This document shows, in pieces, positions 46,250-55,920 of a stretch of 64,000 nucleotides of DNA; positions within the stretch are counted from its first letter, which is position 1; every line of letters begins with the position of its first letter. The position numbers and the translations under genes were made by a program. The stretch is from positions 1-64,000 of the forward strand of contig NZ_WIQU01000036.1 in NCBI RefSeq assembly GCF_015732285.1, read 5' to 3'. The DNA comes from Pectinatus frisingensis (GTDB lineage Bacteria > Bacillota > Negativicutes > Selenomonadales > Selenomonadaceae). A model generated the notes under the pieces. It was not told the DNA's origin. It did not search any database and was given only the letters and a program-made list of their open reading frames with translations.

Positions 46250-47674
46250 ATGAGTGAACAATTATGGGGTGGCAGATTTGCTAAATCCACCGATCAAATG
46301 ATAAATGAATTTCAAGCTTCCATACACTTTGATAAACGTATGTATCATGAAGATATAGCTGGCAGCATTGCTCACGCTAGAATGTTGGCAAAATGCGGCA
46401 TAATAAGCAAAAGTGACTGCACCGCTATAACAGATGGATTAAAAGCAATTCTTGTTAAGATAGAACAGGGAAATTTTGATTTTTCTGTTGACTTGGAAGA
46501 TATTCATATGAATATTGAAAAACGTCTTACTGACGCTATCGGAGAAGCTGGCGGCCGGCTGCATACGGCAAGAAGCCGTAATGATCAGGTGGCTCTTGAT
46601 ACACATATGTATTTGCGTCGGGAAATACTTGAAGTGCAGAATCTTATTCTTGATTTACAAAAGGCTTTCGCAGAAGTCGCTCAGAAAAATAATGATGTTA
46701 TTATGCCTGGCTACACACATCTGCAAAGAGCACAGCCAATTTTATTTGCTCACCATATGCTGGCTTACTGTGCCATGCTGGTACGCGATTTTTCCCGTTT
46801 TAAGGGTGCTTATGAACGTTGTGATATTATGCCACTAGGAGCCGGAGCTTTGGCCGGTACGACTTTTCCGATAGACAGGCAGTATGTGGCAGAACAACTT
46901 AATTTTTCAGCGATTTATTCCAATAGTCTGGATGCGGTAAGTGACAGGGACTACATTATGGAATTTTTATCAGCCGCATCTATATTGATGGTTCATTTAA
47001 GCCGGATAAGTGAAGAAATAATTCTTTGGTGTTCACGTGAATTTTCTTTTATTGAATTGGATGATGCGCATTGTACCGGTTCCAGTATGATGCCACAAAA
47101 GAAGAATCCTGATGTATCAGAATTGGTTCGCGGCAAGACCGGGCGGACTATCGGACATCTGATGGCTATGCTGACAATAGTAAAGGGATTGCCGCTTGCT
47201 TATAATAAAGATCTGCAGGAAGACAAGGAAGGCCTTTTTGATACGATTGATACAGTCAAATTCAGTTTGGCAGTATATGCCCAATTAATTCGCGGTATGA
47301 AAATAAAAAAAGATATTATGCTGAAGGCTGTACGGGAGGATTTTTCTAATGCTACGGATTTGGCTGATTACCTGGTGAAAAAAGGATTACCGTTCCGGCA
47401 GGCTCATGCCGTTTCCGGCAGGGCGGTCCATTATTGTATTGAACAACATAAATGGCTGGAAAATTTATCGATGGAAGAATATAAAAAGTTGTCCGATTTA
47501 TTCGAAGCTGATATATATGATGCAATAAAACCGGAGATCTGTGTGAAAAATCGTAATTCATATGGTGGTACATCATATGAACAAGTGAAAATGCAGATCC
47601 TTGCTGCAAAAAATATTTTTGCTAATGAGAAAAAGCAGCTTGAACTATATGAAAGTAAGCAGATAAAAATATAA
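46250..47674 (+). CDS. argH: argininosuccinate lyase
   Basis: A 474-residue enzyme of the fumarase/aspartase fold, releasing arginine and fumarate. Seen: [17 protein letters not shown] at the start, [35 protein letters not shown], and the signature [20 protein letters not shown]. It is the last gene of the operon. A long stem-loop terminator follows. Confidence 0.97.
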   Translation: MSEQLWGGRFAKSTDQMINEFQASIHFDKRMYHEDIAGSIAHARMLAKCGIISKSDCTAITDGLKAILVKIEQGNFDFSVDLEDIHMNIEKRLTDAIGEAGGRLHTARSRNDQVALDTHMYLRREILEVQNLILDLQKAFAEVAQKNNDVIMPGYTHLQRAQPILFAHHMLAYCAMLVRDFSRFKGAYERCDIMPLGAGALAGTTFPIDRQYVAEQLNFSAIYSNSLDAVSDRDYIMEFLSAASILMVHLSRISEEIILWCSREFSFIELDDAHCTGSSMMPQKKNPDVSELVRGKTGRTIGHLMAMLTIVKGLPLAYNKDLQEDKEGLFDTIDTVKFSLAVYAQLIRGMKIKKDIMLKAVREDFSNATDLADYLVKKGLPFRQAHAVSGRAVHYCIEQHKWLENLSMEEYKKLSDLFEADIYDAIKPEICVKNRNSYGGTSYEQVKMQILAAKNIFANEKKQLELYESKQIKI

Positions 47675-47702
47675 ATTCCAATTTGTAAAAATTATTGACT
47701 AT

Positions 47703-47756
47703 AAGCTTATATAAAAATGCACGCATCTACTTCGCGTGCATTTTTTGTATAAGCTT
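47703..47756. terminator. bidirectional terminator between argH and the LacI-family gene
   Basis: The core stem AAAATGCACGC/GCGTGCATTTT continues outward into AAGCTTATA/TATAAGCTT, a stem of over 20 pairs with one bulge, with T-runs on both strands. Confidence 0.88.
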
Positions 47757-47762
47757 TATTCA

Positions 47763-48761
47763 TCAGTGGGTATCATCAAAAATGAAACTATTTCGTTGTA
47801 TAAGTCTGGCAGGAAAAACTATTTTTGATGGGACAGCTGTTTTGTTCATAATCTTGGTCAGTAAATCAACTGCAGATTCGCAAAGAACATCTAAGCGATT
47901 ATCTAAGCTGGTAATCATGGGGGTTGCACATTGGGATAAAATAGAATTATTGCATCCAGTTACAGGTATATTTCTATTTATTTTTAATAAGGCCTTTTGT
48001 GCACCAATTGCTAATAAGTCTTCGGAAGTAATAACAGCATCAAATTCTACCTTCTGGATTATAAGTTTATGAATAATGTTTTCAGCCGTTTCCAGTGATC
48101 TGATAATTTTATTTTGTAGTGCAGGATTGTCACTAAGACCACATTCTTTTATACCTGTTTTGTAACCATCTAATTTTTGCTTACCGCTGTAAGTTAATGA
48201 GTCGTAAAGATAGAGAATTGATTGACAGTGTTTGGCAGCCATTTTTTTTACGATATCACGCATACCTGTTTTTTCATCACAGGCTATACTGTAAATATTA
48301 GGAAATTCGATATAACTATTTACCATTATTACTGGTAATTTTTTAGCAACACTCTTTATATAGGAAATATCTTTTGATTTAGTAAATGGTGTTCCAATTA
48401 TAATAATGGCGTCTACATGCTTGTCTAAAAGAAACTGCAGGTATTTATACTTGGGTTCCGGTTCGTATCCGGTACAGCTTAATATTACGTTTAAATCGAA
48501 TTTCTTTAAGTCATTTTCAATCAATGATACAGCCGTTGCATAAAAAGCATCAGATACATCAGTACATAAAACACCAATCATTTTCATTGAATCAAGTCCT
48601 AATCCACGTGCAAATGGATTAGGTTGATAATGCTGTTCTTCTATAACTGACAAAATTTTTTCCTTTGTTTTTTTATTAACTCGTGTACTTCCATTAAGAA
48701 CACGTGAAACTGTCGCAATGGATACGCCACATTTTTCTGCTATATCATATATTGTTGACAT
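47763..48761 (-). CDS. LacI-family transcriptional regulator of the hexuronate genes
   Basis: A 332-residue LacI-type repressor. The HTH is IYDIAEKCGVSIATVSRVLNG, followed by the hinge helix KEKILSVIEEQHYQPN. A periplasmic-binding-protein-like sensor domain follows (MIGVLCTDVSDAFYATAV, DAIIIIGTPF, DAVITSEDLLAIGAQKAL). It is divergent from uxaC and a 30-bp LacI-type palindrome lies at the uxaC transcription start, so it very probably represses the uxa genes and releases on a galacturonate-derived inducer. Start follows TTGAGGT. Confidence 0.93.
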   Translation of the reverse strand: MSTIYDIAEKCGVSIATVSRVLNGSTRVNKKTKEKILSVIEEQHYQPNPFARGLGLDSMKMIGVLCTDVSDAFYATAVSLIENDLKKFDLNVILSCTGYEPEPKYKYLQFLLDKHVDAIIIIGTPFTKSKDISYIKSVAKKLPVIMVNSYIEFPNIYSIACDEKTGMRDIVKKMAAKHCQSILYLYDSLTYSGKQKLDGYKTGIKECGLSDNPALQNKIIRSLETAENIIHKLIIQKVEFDAVITSEDLLAIGAQKALLKINRNIPVTGCNNSILSQCATPMITSLDNRLDVLCESAVDLLTKIMNKTAVPSKIVFPARLIQRNSFIFDDTH

Positions 48762-48873
48762 TAATATACCTCAATTGTTTTAAATAGAATATTATATATT
48801 ATATCATAGAAATTGTTAAACATGTTTTTATTCAATTAATTTAAATTAATTGAATTTAATAAATAATTAAATA

Positions 48874-48902
48874 TTGACAAATGCTTTTAAGCGTGATATT
48901 TT
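48874..48902 (+). promoter_or_regulatory. uxaC promoter
   Basis: TTGACA, 17 bp, TATTTT with TGA in front (extended -10). The predicted start (about 48909) falls inside the operator palindrome. Confidence 0.7.
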
Positions 48903-48906
48903 AAAT

Positions 48907-48936
48907 ATATAAAATGTAAGCGCTTACATTTTATAT
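48907..48936. promoter_or_regulatory. 30-bp perfect palindrome: LacI-family operator / cre-like site of the uxa operon
   Basis: The core TGTAAGCGCTTACA also fits the CcpA cre consensus, and 8 more symmetrical bases extend each arm, giving 15 bp on each side of the central CpG-type step. It overlaps the transcription start 25 bp before uxaC. The adjacent divergent LacI protein is the obvious ligand; CcpA is an alternative. Confidence 0.85.
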
Positions 48937-48961
48937 TTATTATTTAAAAGAGGGATAACAG

Positions 48962-50371
48962 ATGAAAAAATTTATGGATGAAGATTTTTTGTTGGAATCG
49001 GAAACAGCCAAAACGCTTTTTCACGATTATGCTGAAAAAATGCCTATAGTTGATTATCATTGCCATATTCAACCACAGGAGATTGCTGAAAACCGCCAGT
49101 TTGACAATATTGCTCAAGTATGGCTGGGCGGTGATCATTATAAGTGGCGTCTTATTCGTTCTAATGGTACACCGGAAAGTAAAATAACCGGAAAAGAATC
49201 TTCTGATCGAGAAAAATTTCAAGAATTTGCGAAAGCACTTCCAAAAGCTGTAGGGAATCCGCTTTATCATTGGACTCATTTAGAATTAAAAAGATTTTTT
49301 GATTGCGATATTACTTTAAATGAGAATACTGCTGAGAAAATCTGGGATTTGTGCAACAAAAAATTGCGGACATCAGAAATGAGTGTGCAGGGTATCATTT
49401 CTAATTCAAATGTTAAGCTTATCTGTACGACAGATGATCCTGCCGATTCTTTGAAATGGCATAAAAAAATCAGGGATGACGGGTCATGCAGTGCTAAGGT
49501 GGTACCTGCTATGCGTCCTGATGCTATAATGCGTATTGATGCAGAGGGGTATAGTGACTATATTGTTAAGCTGGGAAAAATTGCTGATATAGAAATAAAA
49601 ACGATAAATGATATCCGTCAAGCCCTAAAAAAACGCATGAACTATTTTGGTGATATGGGCTGTAGAGTTACGGATCATGCTTTGGAATATGTATTTTACA
49701 ATCCAGCCGATGATGCGAAAATTAACACAATTATTGCAAAGGCCTTAAAAAATGAGAAAATTTCTAATGATGAAACAGAAAAGTATCAGACAGTACTTTT
49801 GACATTTCTTGCTTCTGAATACAGTAAACGTGATTGGACAATGCAGATTCATTATTCAGCGTTAAGAAATAATAATAGCAATATGTATAGTAAACTTGGG
49901 CCTGATACTGGTTTTGACTGTCTTGCTACATACAACTGCGCTGAGGGGATTGTGGCATTCTTGGATTCGCTCAATAAAGATAATATATTGCCAAAAACAA
50001 TTTTTTATTCGCTTAATCCCGCTGATAATACAATGATTGGTTCAGTTATCGGTTCTTTTCAAGGTCCAGGAGTTTTCGGGAAAATACAGCAAGGGGCATC
50101 TTGGTGGTTCAACGATTCCAAATATGGCATAGTCAATCAACTGACTAATATTGCAAATCTTTCTATTCTTGGCAATATTTTAGGAATGGTTACTGATTCA
50201 CGTTCTTTCTTATCTTATCCGAGACATGAATATTATCGTCGTATCTTATGTAATTTTATTGCTAAGCTTGTAGAAAATGGTGAGTACCCTAATGATATAG
50301 ATTATCTGGGGAAGCTTGTCCAAAATATTTCTTATTATAATGCTAAAAAATATTTTGGATTTGATATTTAA
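48962..50371 (+). CDS. uxaC: glucuronate/galacturonate isomerase
   Basis: A 469-residue metal-dependent isomerase converting D-galacturonate to D-tagaturonate (and glucuronate to fructuronate). Seen: the metal-binding MPIVDYHCHIQPQEIAENR near residue 31, CTTDDPADSLKWH, and the C-terminal GMVTDSRSFLSYPRHEYYRRILC. Length is standard for UxaC. The start follows AAGAGGG. It is first in the operon uxaC-transporter-HIT-uxaB-uxaA, under the palindromic operator. Confidence 0.96.
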   Translation: MKKFMDEDFLLESETAKTLFHDYAEKMPIVDYHCHIQPQEIAENRQFDNIAQVWLGGDHYKWRLIRSNGTPESKITGKESSDREKFQEFAKALPKAVGNPLYHWTHLELKRFFDCDITLNENTAEKIWDLCNKKLRTSEMSVQGIISNSNVKLICTTDDPADSLKWHKKIRDDGSCSAKVVPAMRPDAIMRIDAEGYSDYIVKLGKIADIEIKTINDIRQALKKRMNYFGDMGCRVTDHALEYVFYNPADDAKINTIIAKALKNEKISNDETEKYQTVLLTFLASEYSKRDWTMQIHYSALRNNNSNMYSKLGPDTGFDCLATYNCAEGIVAFLDSLNKDNILPKTIFYSLNPADNTMIGSVIGSFQGPGVFGKIQQGASWWFNDSKYGIVNQLTNIANLSILGNILGMVTDSRSFLSYPRHEYYRRILCNFIAKLVENGEYPNDIDYLGKLVQNISYYNAKKYFGFDI

Positions 50372-50434
50372 TTTTATTATGACGGATTTATGCGTACTAT
50401 GCGTACATTACCTGAAAGATTATTGTTTTCGAAA

Positions 50435-50483
50435 TAAGCCGCGATATAATATATACTTTTGTATTTTCAGATATTGCGGCTTA
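50435..50483 (+). other. stem-loop between uxaC and the transporter gene
   Basis: TAAGCCGCGATAT pairs with ATATTGCGGCTTA (13 pairs, one G-T) around a 23-base loop. There is no T-tract, so it is more likely an mRNA-stabilising or processing stem than a full terminator. Confidence 0.55.
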
Positions 50484-50581
50484 AGCAGTTTATGTTTAAA
50501 TAAATAACAAAATAGTGCTATTAATTATTATACACAGAATATTCATTTAAAATATATTAAGATGATTAGAGGGGAAATATT

Positions 50582-52018
50582 ATGCAGGAAATAATTAATA
50601 TCTCACCCCACAAGGATAATGGGAGCAAAATTACGACAAATCAAATCGAACATTTTAAAAAATTATCATGGCGGGAAAAAATATGTTATGGTTTTGGTGA
50701 TTTTGGTAATGGTTTTATGTTTGATTTAGGACAGGCATATTTAACCAAATATTGGATAGATATTTGTACAATTCCCGCAGCAGCAGTAGCAGGTATTTTT
50801 GCATTTACTAAAATATTTGATGCATTTATGGATCCTATAGCAGGTTCCTTGATAGACAGACGAAAAAATATAGGCAGACGCGGCAAATTCCGTCCAGTTA
50901 TGATGATTTCCAGCATTGTACTGGCACTTCTTACTATAGTAACATTTACTATGCCGGATTTATCGCTGTCAGGTAAAATACTTTTCGCGTATGTTGCTTA
51001 TATGGCATGGGGACTTGTCTACTCTTTTACTAATATACCTTATGGTTCGCTGGCAAGCGTCATGACACGTGATATCAATGAACGAAGCCAATTGGCAACA
51101 ACACGTCAGGCTGGCTCTATAGGGGCGCAACTTATAACCGGTATGGCTTTTGTACCTATAGTCATTGCTTCCGGTGATCCGCGCCATGGCTTTTTTATGG
51201 CGGCTATCATCATGTCTATTATTGGAGTAATAGGTTTTTATATCTGTTATCGCAATACACGCGAAAATGTGCCTGTTTTGCGTAATACTAAAGCTGAAAA
51301 GAAAGCAGGTTTTTCTGATTATATTAAAGTAGTATTTACTAATAAACCACTGCTTTGTATAATTTTAATGACCTTGTTTACTATTTCAGCAATGAATACC
51401 AACAACCAAATGATGATATTTTTCTGCCAGTATAATTTAGGAAACATGGGATTACAGCCGCTGGTAAATGGCATCATGATGGGATGCTCTGTCTTAGGGA
51501 TTTTATTAATACCTACATCAGTAAAAAAATTTGGCAAAAAGAAAACAGCTGTAAGTGGACTTTTAATTGGATGTATTGCGAATATTCTTAATTTCGTGAT
51601 TACTACTAATATTTATACCTTTATTATTCTTGTTACTATAGGATATGTCGCTTTAGCTATCCCAAATGGTATCACGTGGGCCTTTGTTTCTGATGTTATT
51701 GACTATGGTGAATGGCATAATGGTATCCGTAAAGAGGGCATAACCTATGCTGCCTTCAATTTTTCTCGTAAAATAGCACAGGCTATAGCTGCAGTGGTGA
51801 GTTCCGGTATTTTAGTTTTAACCGGATACGTGGCAAATATTACCCAATCAGAAGAAACATTAACAGGTATTAAAGCCGCAATGACACTTTATCCTGGTGT
51901 TGCACTGGGTATAGCAGCTATAATAATCGGTCTTTTTTATAGTTTGTCAGATGATCATTATAAAAAAATTGCCAATGATTTAAGCAATAATTTGTGGGAA
52001 AATGGACAGATAAAATAG
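50582..52018 (+). CDS. GPH-family sugar:cation symporter, probable hexuronate transporter
   Basis: A 478-residue membrane protein with about 12 helices. It begins with a cytoplasmic LSWREKICYGFGDFGNGF, typical of the glycoside-pentoside-hexuronide family (MelB, UidB, UxuT), followed by FDAFMDPIAGSLIDRRKNIGRRGKFRP, the family's conserved loop 2-3 acidic and basic residues. It is expected to import galacturonate or an oligouronide with Na+ or H+. The context with uxaC, uxaB and uxaA supports galacturonate; sequence alone cannot fix the substrate. Confidence 0.9.
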   Translation: MQEIINISPHKDNGSKITTNQIEHFKKLSWREKICYGFGDFGNGFMFDLGQAYLTKYWIDICTIPAAAVAGIFAFTKIFDAFMDPIAGSLIDRRKNIGRRGKFRPVMMISSIVLALLTIVTFTMPDLSLSGKILFAYVAYMAWGLVYSFTNIPYGSLASVMTRDINERSQLATTRQAGSIGAQLITGMAFVPIVIASGDPRHGFFMAAIIMSIIGVIGFYICYRNTRENVPVLRNTKAEKKAGFSDYIKVVFTNKPLLCIILMTLFTISAMNTNNQMMIFFCQYNLGNMGLQPLVNGIMMGCSVLGILLIPTSVKKFGKKKTAVSGLLIGCIANILNFVITTNIYTFIILVTIGYVALAIPNGITWAFVSDVIDYGEWHNGIRKEGITYAAFNFSRKIAQAIAAVVSSGILVLTGYVANITQSEETLTGIKAAMTLYPGVALGIAAIIIGLFYSLSDDHYKKIANDLSNNLWENGQIK

Positions 52019-52074
52019 TTCTCGTATTTTTGGTGCAAAAATTTGTATTATAGATTTAATATGGGGGTATAAAA

Positions 52075-52500
52075 TTGAAGGACATAAATTGTGCTTATTG
52101 TGGAAATGATGAGGTGTTGGCTGGGTTTGGCATATTTATCTGCAGCCTGCCGGTAAGCCGCGTTTATTTATTTAAAGAACAGAGCCATAAGGGTAGATGT
52201 ATTGTGGCCTATAAGGAACATATAGGTGATATTACCAAGCTTGATAATAAAGATATTGCTGGTTATTATCAAGATATAGCTAAAGTGTCACGTGCGTTGT
52301 ATGAGATATTTATTCCTGATAAAATAAATTATGGGGTATATGGTGATACAGCAAAGCATATTCATACACATTTGGTTCCCAAATATAAGGATAAATTTGA
52401 ATGGGGTGGAGTTTTTGCCATGAATCCTGATAATGTGTATTTGACTGACACTGAATATGCGGAAATAATAGAGCAGATAAGGGCAGTACTTAGAAAATAA
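52075..52500 (+). CDS. HIT-family (histidine triad) protein
   Basis: A 141-residue HIT-domain nucleotide-binding protein. The active-site triad is HIHTHLVPK (H-x-H-x-H) near residue 97. The start is TTG behind ATGGGGGT. HIT proteins hydrolyse nucleotidyl phosphoramidates, dinucleotides or sugar-nucleotides. Finding one between the transporter and uxaB on the same strand is unusual; two cysteines near the N terminus (C6, C9) could bind zinc. The link to uronate metabolism is unknown. Confidence 0.87.
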   Translation: MKDINCAYCGNDEVLAGFGIFICSLPVSRVYLFKEQSHKGRCIVAYKEHIGDITKLDNKDIAGYYQDIAKVSRALYEIFIPDKINYGVYGDTAKHIHTHLVPKYKDKFEWGGVFAMNPDNVYLTDTEYAEIIEQIRAVLRK

Positions 52501-52566
52501 GTTTTTATTACTTATAACATAATATTTTGTTTTTATACTATGAATTAGTAAAAGAAGGTATTTTAT

Positions 52567-54066
52567 ATGGAAATGTTAAGTTTCAATTCTCACCCGGAAC
52601 TAAAAAGCAATTTGCCCGAAAAAATTATTCAATTTGGTGAGGGAAATTTTCTGCGTTGTTTTATTGATTGGATGGTGCATCGGATGAACCTGAATAACGT
52701 ATTTAATGGTCGGATTGTAGCTGTTCAACCGACACCATATGGCAAGGTGGTCAGTAAACTGAATGCGCAGGATGGTCTATATACGACTATACTGCGCGGT
52801 GTACGAGACGGTAATATTGTAAATAAGAAAGAAATAATAACCTCTGTAAGCCGTGGAATAAATCCTTATACCAACTGGGCTGACATATTGAAATGTGCAG
52901 AAAATCCCACAATTGAGTATGTATTTTCCAATACTACGGAAGCAGGCCTTGTATATAATGCTGATGACTGTAAGGATATGCTGCCGCCGCTGTCATTTCC
53001 GGCAAAGTTAACGCTCTATCTTTATCATCGCTATAAATATTTTCATGGCGACACTGATAAGGGAATGTACGTAATTCCTTGTGAGCTGTTGGAAGCAAAC
53101 GGTGATCTATTAAAAAGCATAATCCTAAAATATTGCCAACAATGGAATTTATCTGGAAAATTTATCGATTGGCTCAATTATCATAATAAATTTTATAATA
53201 CTTTAGTGGACAGGGTAGTAAGTGGTTACCCAAAGGGGGAGACGGAAAAATTTACCAGAGAATTGTGTTATGAAGATAGGCTGCTGGTTTGTGGTGAACC
53301 ATTTTATTTTTTTGCTATTGAAGGAGACGCTTGTTTAAAAGAAAAGCTGCCTTTTAAAAAGATTGGGCTGAATGTGGTTATTGAAAATGATATAAGTAAA
53401 TATAGAAAACGTAAAGTACGGCTGCTTAATGGTGGACATACAGCGGATGTGCCGGCTGCTTTCCTGGCCGGACTTGATACTGTCGCCGAAATGATGGACG
53501 ATGAAGTAACGGGAAAATTTACCCGCCAGGTAATACGCAACGTTATTTTACCATCAATAGATATGGATAAAAATATGCTTGAAGATTTTGCGGAATCAGT
53601 TATTGAGCGTTTTGAAAATCCATTTATCAAGCATTATTTACTCAGCATATTACTGAATTCAACATCCAAATTTAAAGTCAGAGTACTGCCGTCTTTATTA
53701 GAATATCATGATAAATTCGGTAAATTTCCTGAGGAGCTCTTGTTTTCGTTTGCTGCATATATTTTCCTATATAAACCAGTGCGGATCGATGACAATCACT
53801 TATATGGCATACGACAGGGAAAAGAATACGGGCTTACTGATAATGAAGCTGATATTGCTAAAATGGCAGCAGCTTGGAAATTATATGATGGCACGCAGCA
53901 AAGTAGTATAAATGTAGTAAAGGCAGTAATCAGTGATACTGATTTATGGAATATCGATTTGACTAAGTTTGTCAATATCACTGAAATTATCGGTAAATAT
54001 CTTTATAGGATAGGTAAGGAAGGCAGCAGGACTGTTATGAAATCTTTAATACGGAAAGATGTATAA
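52567..54066 (+). CDS. uxaB: tagaturonate reductase (altronate oxidoreductase)
   Basis: A 499-residue member of the polyol/mannitol dehydrogenase family, reducing D-tagaturonate to D-altronate with NADH. Seen: KIIQFGEGNFLRCFIDWMV (dinucleotide binding), FSNTTEAGLVYN, VDRVVSGYPK, and the catalytic-site region KRKVRLLNGGHTADVPAAFLAGLDTV. Length and order (before uxaA) fit UxaB rather than fructuronate reductase UxuB. Start follows AGAAGG. Confidence 0.94.
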   Translation: MEMLSFNSHPELKSNLPEKIIQFGEGNFLRCFIDWMVHRMNLNNVFNGRIVAVQPTPYGKVVSKLNAQDGLYTTILRGVRDGNIVNKKEIITSVSRGINPYTNWADILKCAENPTIEYVFSNTTEAGLVYNADDCKDMLPPLSFPAKLTLYLYHRYKYFHGDTDKGMYVIPCELLEANGDLLKSIILKYCQQWNLSGKFIDWLNYHNKFYNTLVDRVVSGYPKGETEKFTRELCYEDRLLVCGEPFYFFAIEGDACLKEKLPFKKIGLNVVIENDISKYRKRKVRLLNGGHTADVPAAFLAGLDTVAEMMDDEVTGKFTRQVIRNVILPSIDMDKNMLEDFAESVIERFENPFIKHYLLSILLNSTSKFKVRVLPSLLEYHDKFGKFPEELLFSFAAYIFLYKPVRIDDNHLYGIRQGKEYGLTDNEADIAKMAAAWKLYDGTQQSSINVVKAVISDTDLWNIDLTKFVNITEIIGKYLYRIGKEGSRTVMKSLIRKDV

Positions 54067-54068
54067 TT

Positions 54069-55556
54069 ATGAAAGCATTGCAAATAAGCAAACTGGATAA
54101 TACAGCGGTAGCTTTAGAAAATTTGTTCAAGGGAAATATTATTAAAGTCAACAACAGGGAAATCACATTGCTGGATGATATCTGTATAGGCGATAAATTT
54201 GCTCTGGATAATATAAGAAGGGGTGAGAATATCGTAAAATATGGATTTCCTATCGGGCATGCTTCGGAAAACATCTTTATTGGTGCCCATATCCATACCC
54301 ATAATCTAAAAACTAATCTTAAGGGAGTAAAAGATTATAAATATGATCCAGCATTACCGACAAAACTGCCCATTAAAAAAAATACCACATTTATGGGATA
54401 CAGGCGTGATAAGAATATAATTGGTATTAGAAATAATATTCTTATAGTGCCTACGGTAAATTGTGTTACCAGTACAGTTCGTTATTTAGAAAGAAAAGGT
54501 AGGGAATTATGCAGGAATTTAAAAAATATTGATGACTGCATTGCTGTGACACATCCTTATGGATGTTCACAAATTGGTGACGATTACCACACAACCCAGC
54601 GTATACTAGCTGATATTGTTAATCATCCCAATGCCGGAGCTGTGCTTGTCGTAGGACTTGGCTGTGAAAATAACAACATTGATGAATTTAAGAAAGCTTT
54701 AGGAAATTTTGATGGAAATCGGGTAAAATTTCTTGTTACGCAGGAGGTTAAGGATGAGAATGATGCCGGCGAAAAATTACTGTTGCAGCTGGCTCGATTT
54801 GCCAATCAATATACCAAGACAGCCTGTCATGTGTCTGGATTACGTGTCGGATTGAAGTGCGGTGGTTCTGACGGGCTATCTGGCATAACTGCTAACCCAC
54901 TAATTGGTGCATTATCAGATCTTATAATAGCCAGTGGTGGTAGCACTGTTCTTACAGAAGTGCCGGAAATGTTTGGCGCTGAAAGTATCTTGATGAACAG
55001 AGCAATCGATAAGCGGGTATTTAATAAAACTGTAGCTTTAATAAATAATTTTAAAAAATATTTTCAGCGTTATGGGCAGGTAATATATGACAACCCCTCC
55101 CCTGGTAATAAAAAGGGCGGCATAACCACTCTGGAAGATAAATCATTGGGTTGCGTGCAAAAAGGAGGACAGGCTGCTGTCAAAGATGTGCTTTGTTATG
55201 GGGATATATTAAAAAATACAGGCCTGAACCTGCTTAATGGTCCTGGCAATGATTCAGTGTCGACGACGGCATTGGCGGCTTGCGGTTGCCAATTGATATT
55301 GTTTTCAACGGGACGCGGTACTCCATGGGGAACTATGGTCCCAGTAATAAAAATAGCAACTAATGATCAATTGGCCAGCTATAAATCCAAATGGATTGAT
55401 TTTAATGCTGGTAGGTTATTGAATAATATTTCTATGGACAATCTGCGTGATGAGTTATTCGATTTAATAATAAAAATTGCATCAGGACAGCTTACTAAAT
55501 CGGAACAGATGGATTTTCATGAAATAGCCATAATGAAAGATGGCGTGACAGAGTAA
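54069..55556 (+). CDS. uxaA: altronate dehydratase
   Basis: A 495-residue dehydratase that makes 2-keto-3-deoxygluconate from D-altronate. It is the complete fused form: residues about 12-85 are the SAF domain (ICIGDKFALDNIRRGENIVKYG, HASENIFIGAHIHTHNL), and the rest is the catalytic domain with VPTVNCVTSTVRYLERK, VTHPYGCSQIGDDYH, LKCGGSDGLSGITANPLIG and TEVPEMFGAE. Iron-dependent in the family. It ends the operon; KDG kinase and aldolase genes are not in the window. Its stop precedes repeat copy B. Confidence 0.95.
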   Translation: MKALQISKLDNTAVALENLFKGNIIKVNNREITLLDDICIGDKFALDNIRRGENIVKYGFPIGHASENIFIGAHIHTHNLKTNLKGVKDYKYDPALPTKLPIKKNTTFMGYRRDKNIIGIRNNILIVPTVNCVTSTVRYLERKGRELCRNLKNIDDCIAVTHPYGCSQIGDDYHTTQRILADIVNHPNAGAVLVVGLGCENNNIDEFKKALGNFDGNRVKFLVTQEVKDENDAGEKLLLQLARFANQYTKTACHVSGLRVGLKCGGSDGLSGITANPLIGALSDLIIASGGSTVLTEVPEMFGAESILMNRAIDKRVFNKTVALINNFKKYFQRYGQVIYDNPSPGNKKGGITTLEDKSLGCVQKGGQAAVKDVLCYGDILKNTGLNLLNGPGNDSVSTTALAACGCQLILFSTGRGTPWGTMVPVIKIATNDQLASYKSKWIDFNAGRLLNNISMDNLRDELFDLIIKIASGQLTKSEQMDFHEIAIMKDGVTE

Positions 55557-55563
55557 ATAAAAC

Positions 55564-55699
55564 GGGGTTGCCACTAAACAACATTGACTTCATAAAGATG
55601 CAATCCACCACCGTAATGCGCTTTCTGCTTTTCTAAGGGCGGGTAAATAGAGTGGACTATCGTATATCTATGAATGAAAATGGTTATGTGTGACAACCC
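55564..55699. repeat. long-palindrome intergenic element, copy B
   Basis: 136 bp, same orientation as copy A. It begins GGGGTTGCCACTAAACAACA and ends GGTTATGTGTGACAACCC; flanking AAAAC and GTTTT extend the inverted ends. Shared blocks with copy A include TTCATAAAGATGCAATC, CACCACCG, AATGCG, AGTGGA and TATGAAT. The central part differs, so the copies are old or under structural rather than sequence constraint. It fills the space between convergent uxaA and copA, 8 bp from the copA stop, and no other terminator is present there. Confidence 0.85.
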
Positions 55700-55707
55700 T
55701 GTTTTAC

Positions 55708-55920
55708 TTATTTTAAATCAATTACATCATATCCAGCATTGATAACGGCATTTTTCAATATATCTACCGATATATTATTATCTGCTGTAACGACAGCATT
55801 TTTCTTTTCCAGACTGACTTTTACATCGTCAACGCCATTAACGGACTGCAATGCCTTTGTTACTGCATTAGTGCAATGACTGCAACTCATTCCTTCGATC
55901 ATGATAGTTACTGTTTTCAT
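55708..55920 (-). CDS. copZ: internal start: CopZ-like copper chaperone within the 3' end of copA
   Basis: In frame with copA, the ATG at 55920 opens a 70-residue protein beginning MKTVTIMIEGMSCSHCTNAV, the size and shape of a free CopZ copper chaperone. It is preceded by AAGGAG (about 55929-55934) at 8 nt, an excellent ribosome site. The preceding codons (EKGANK) read as that site. A separate CopZ may therefore be translated from the same message as well as the fused form. Confidence 0.62.
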   Translation of the reverse strand: MKTVTIMIEGMSCSHCTNAVTKALQSVNGVDDVKVSLEKKNAVVTADNNISVDILKNAVINAGYDVIDLK

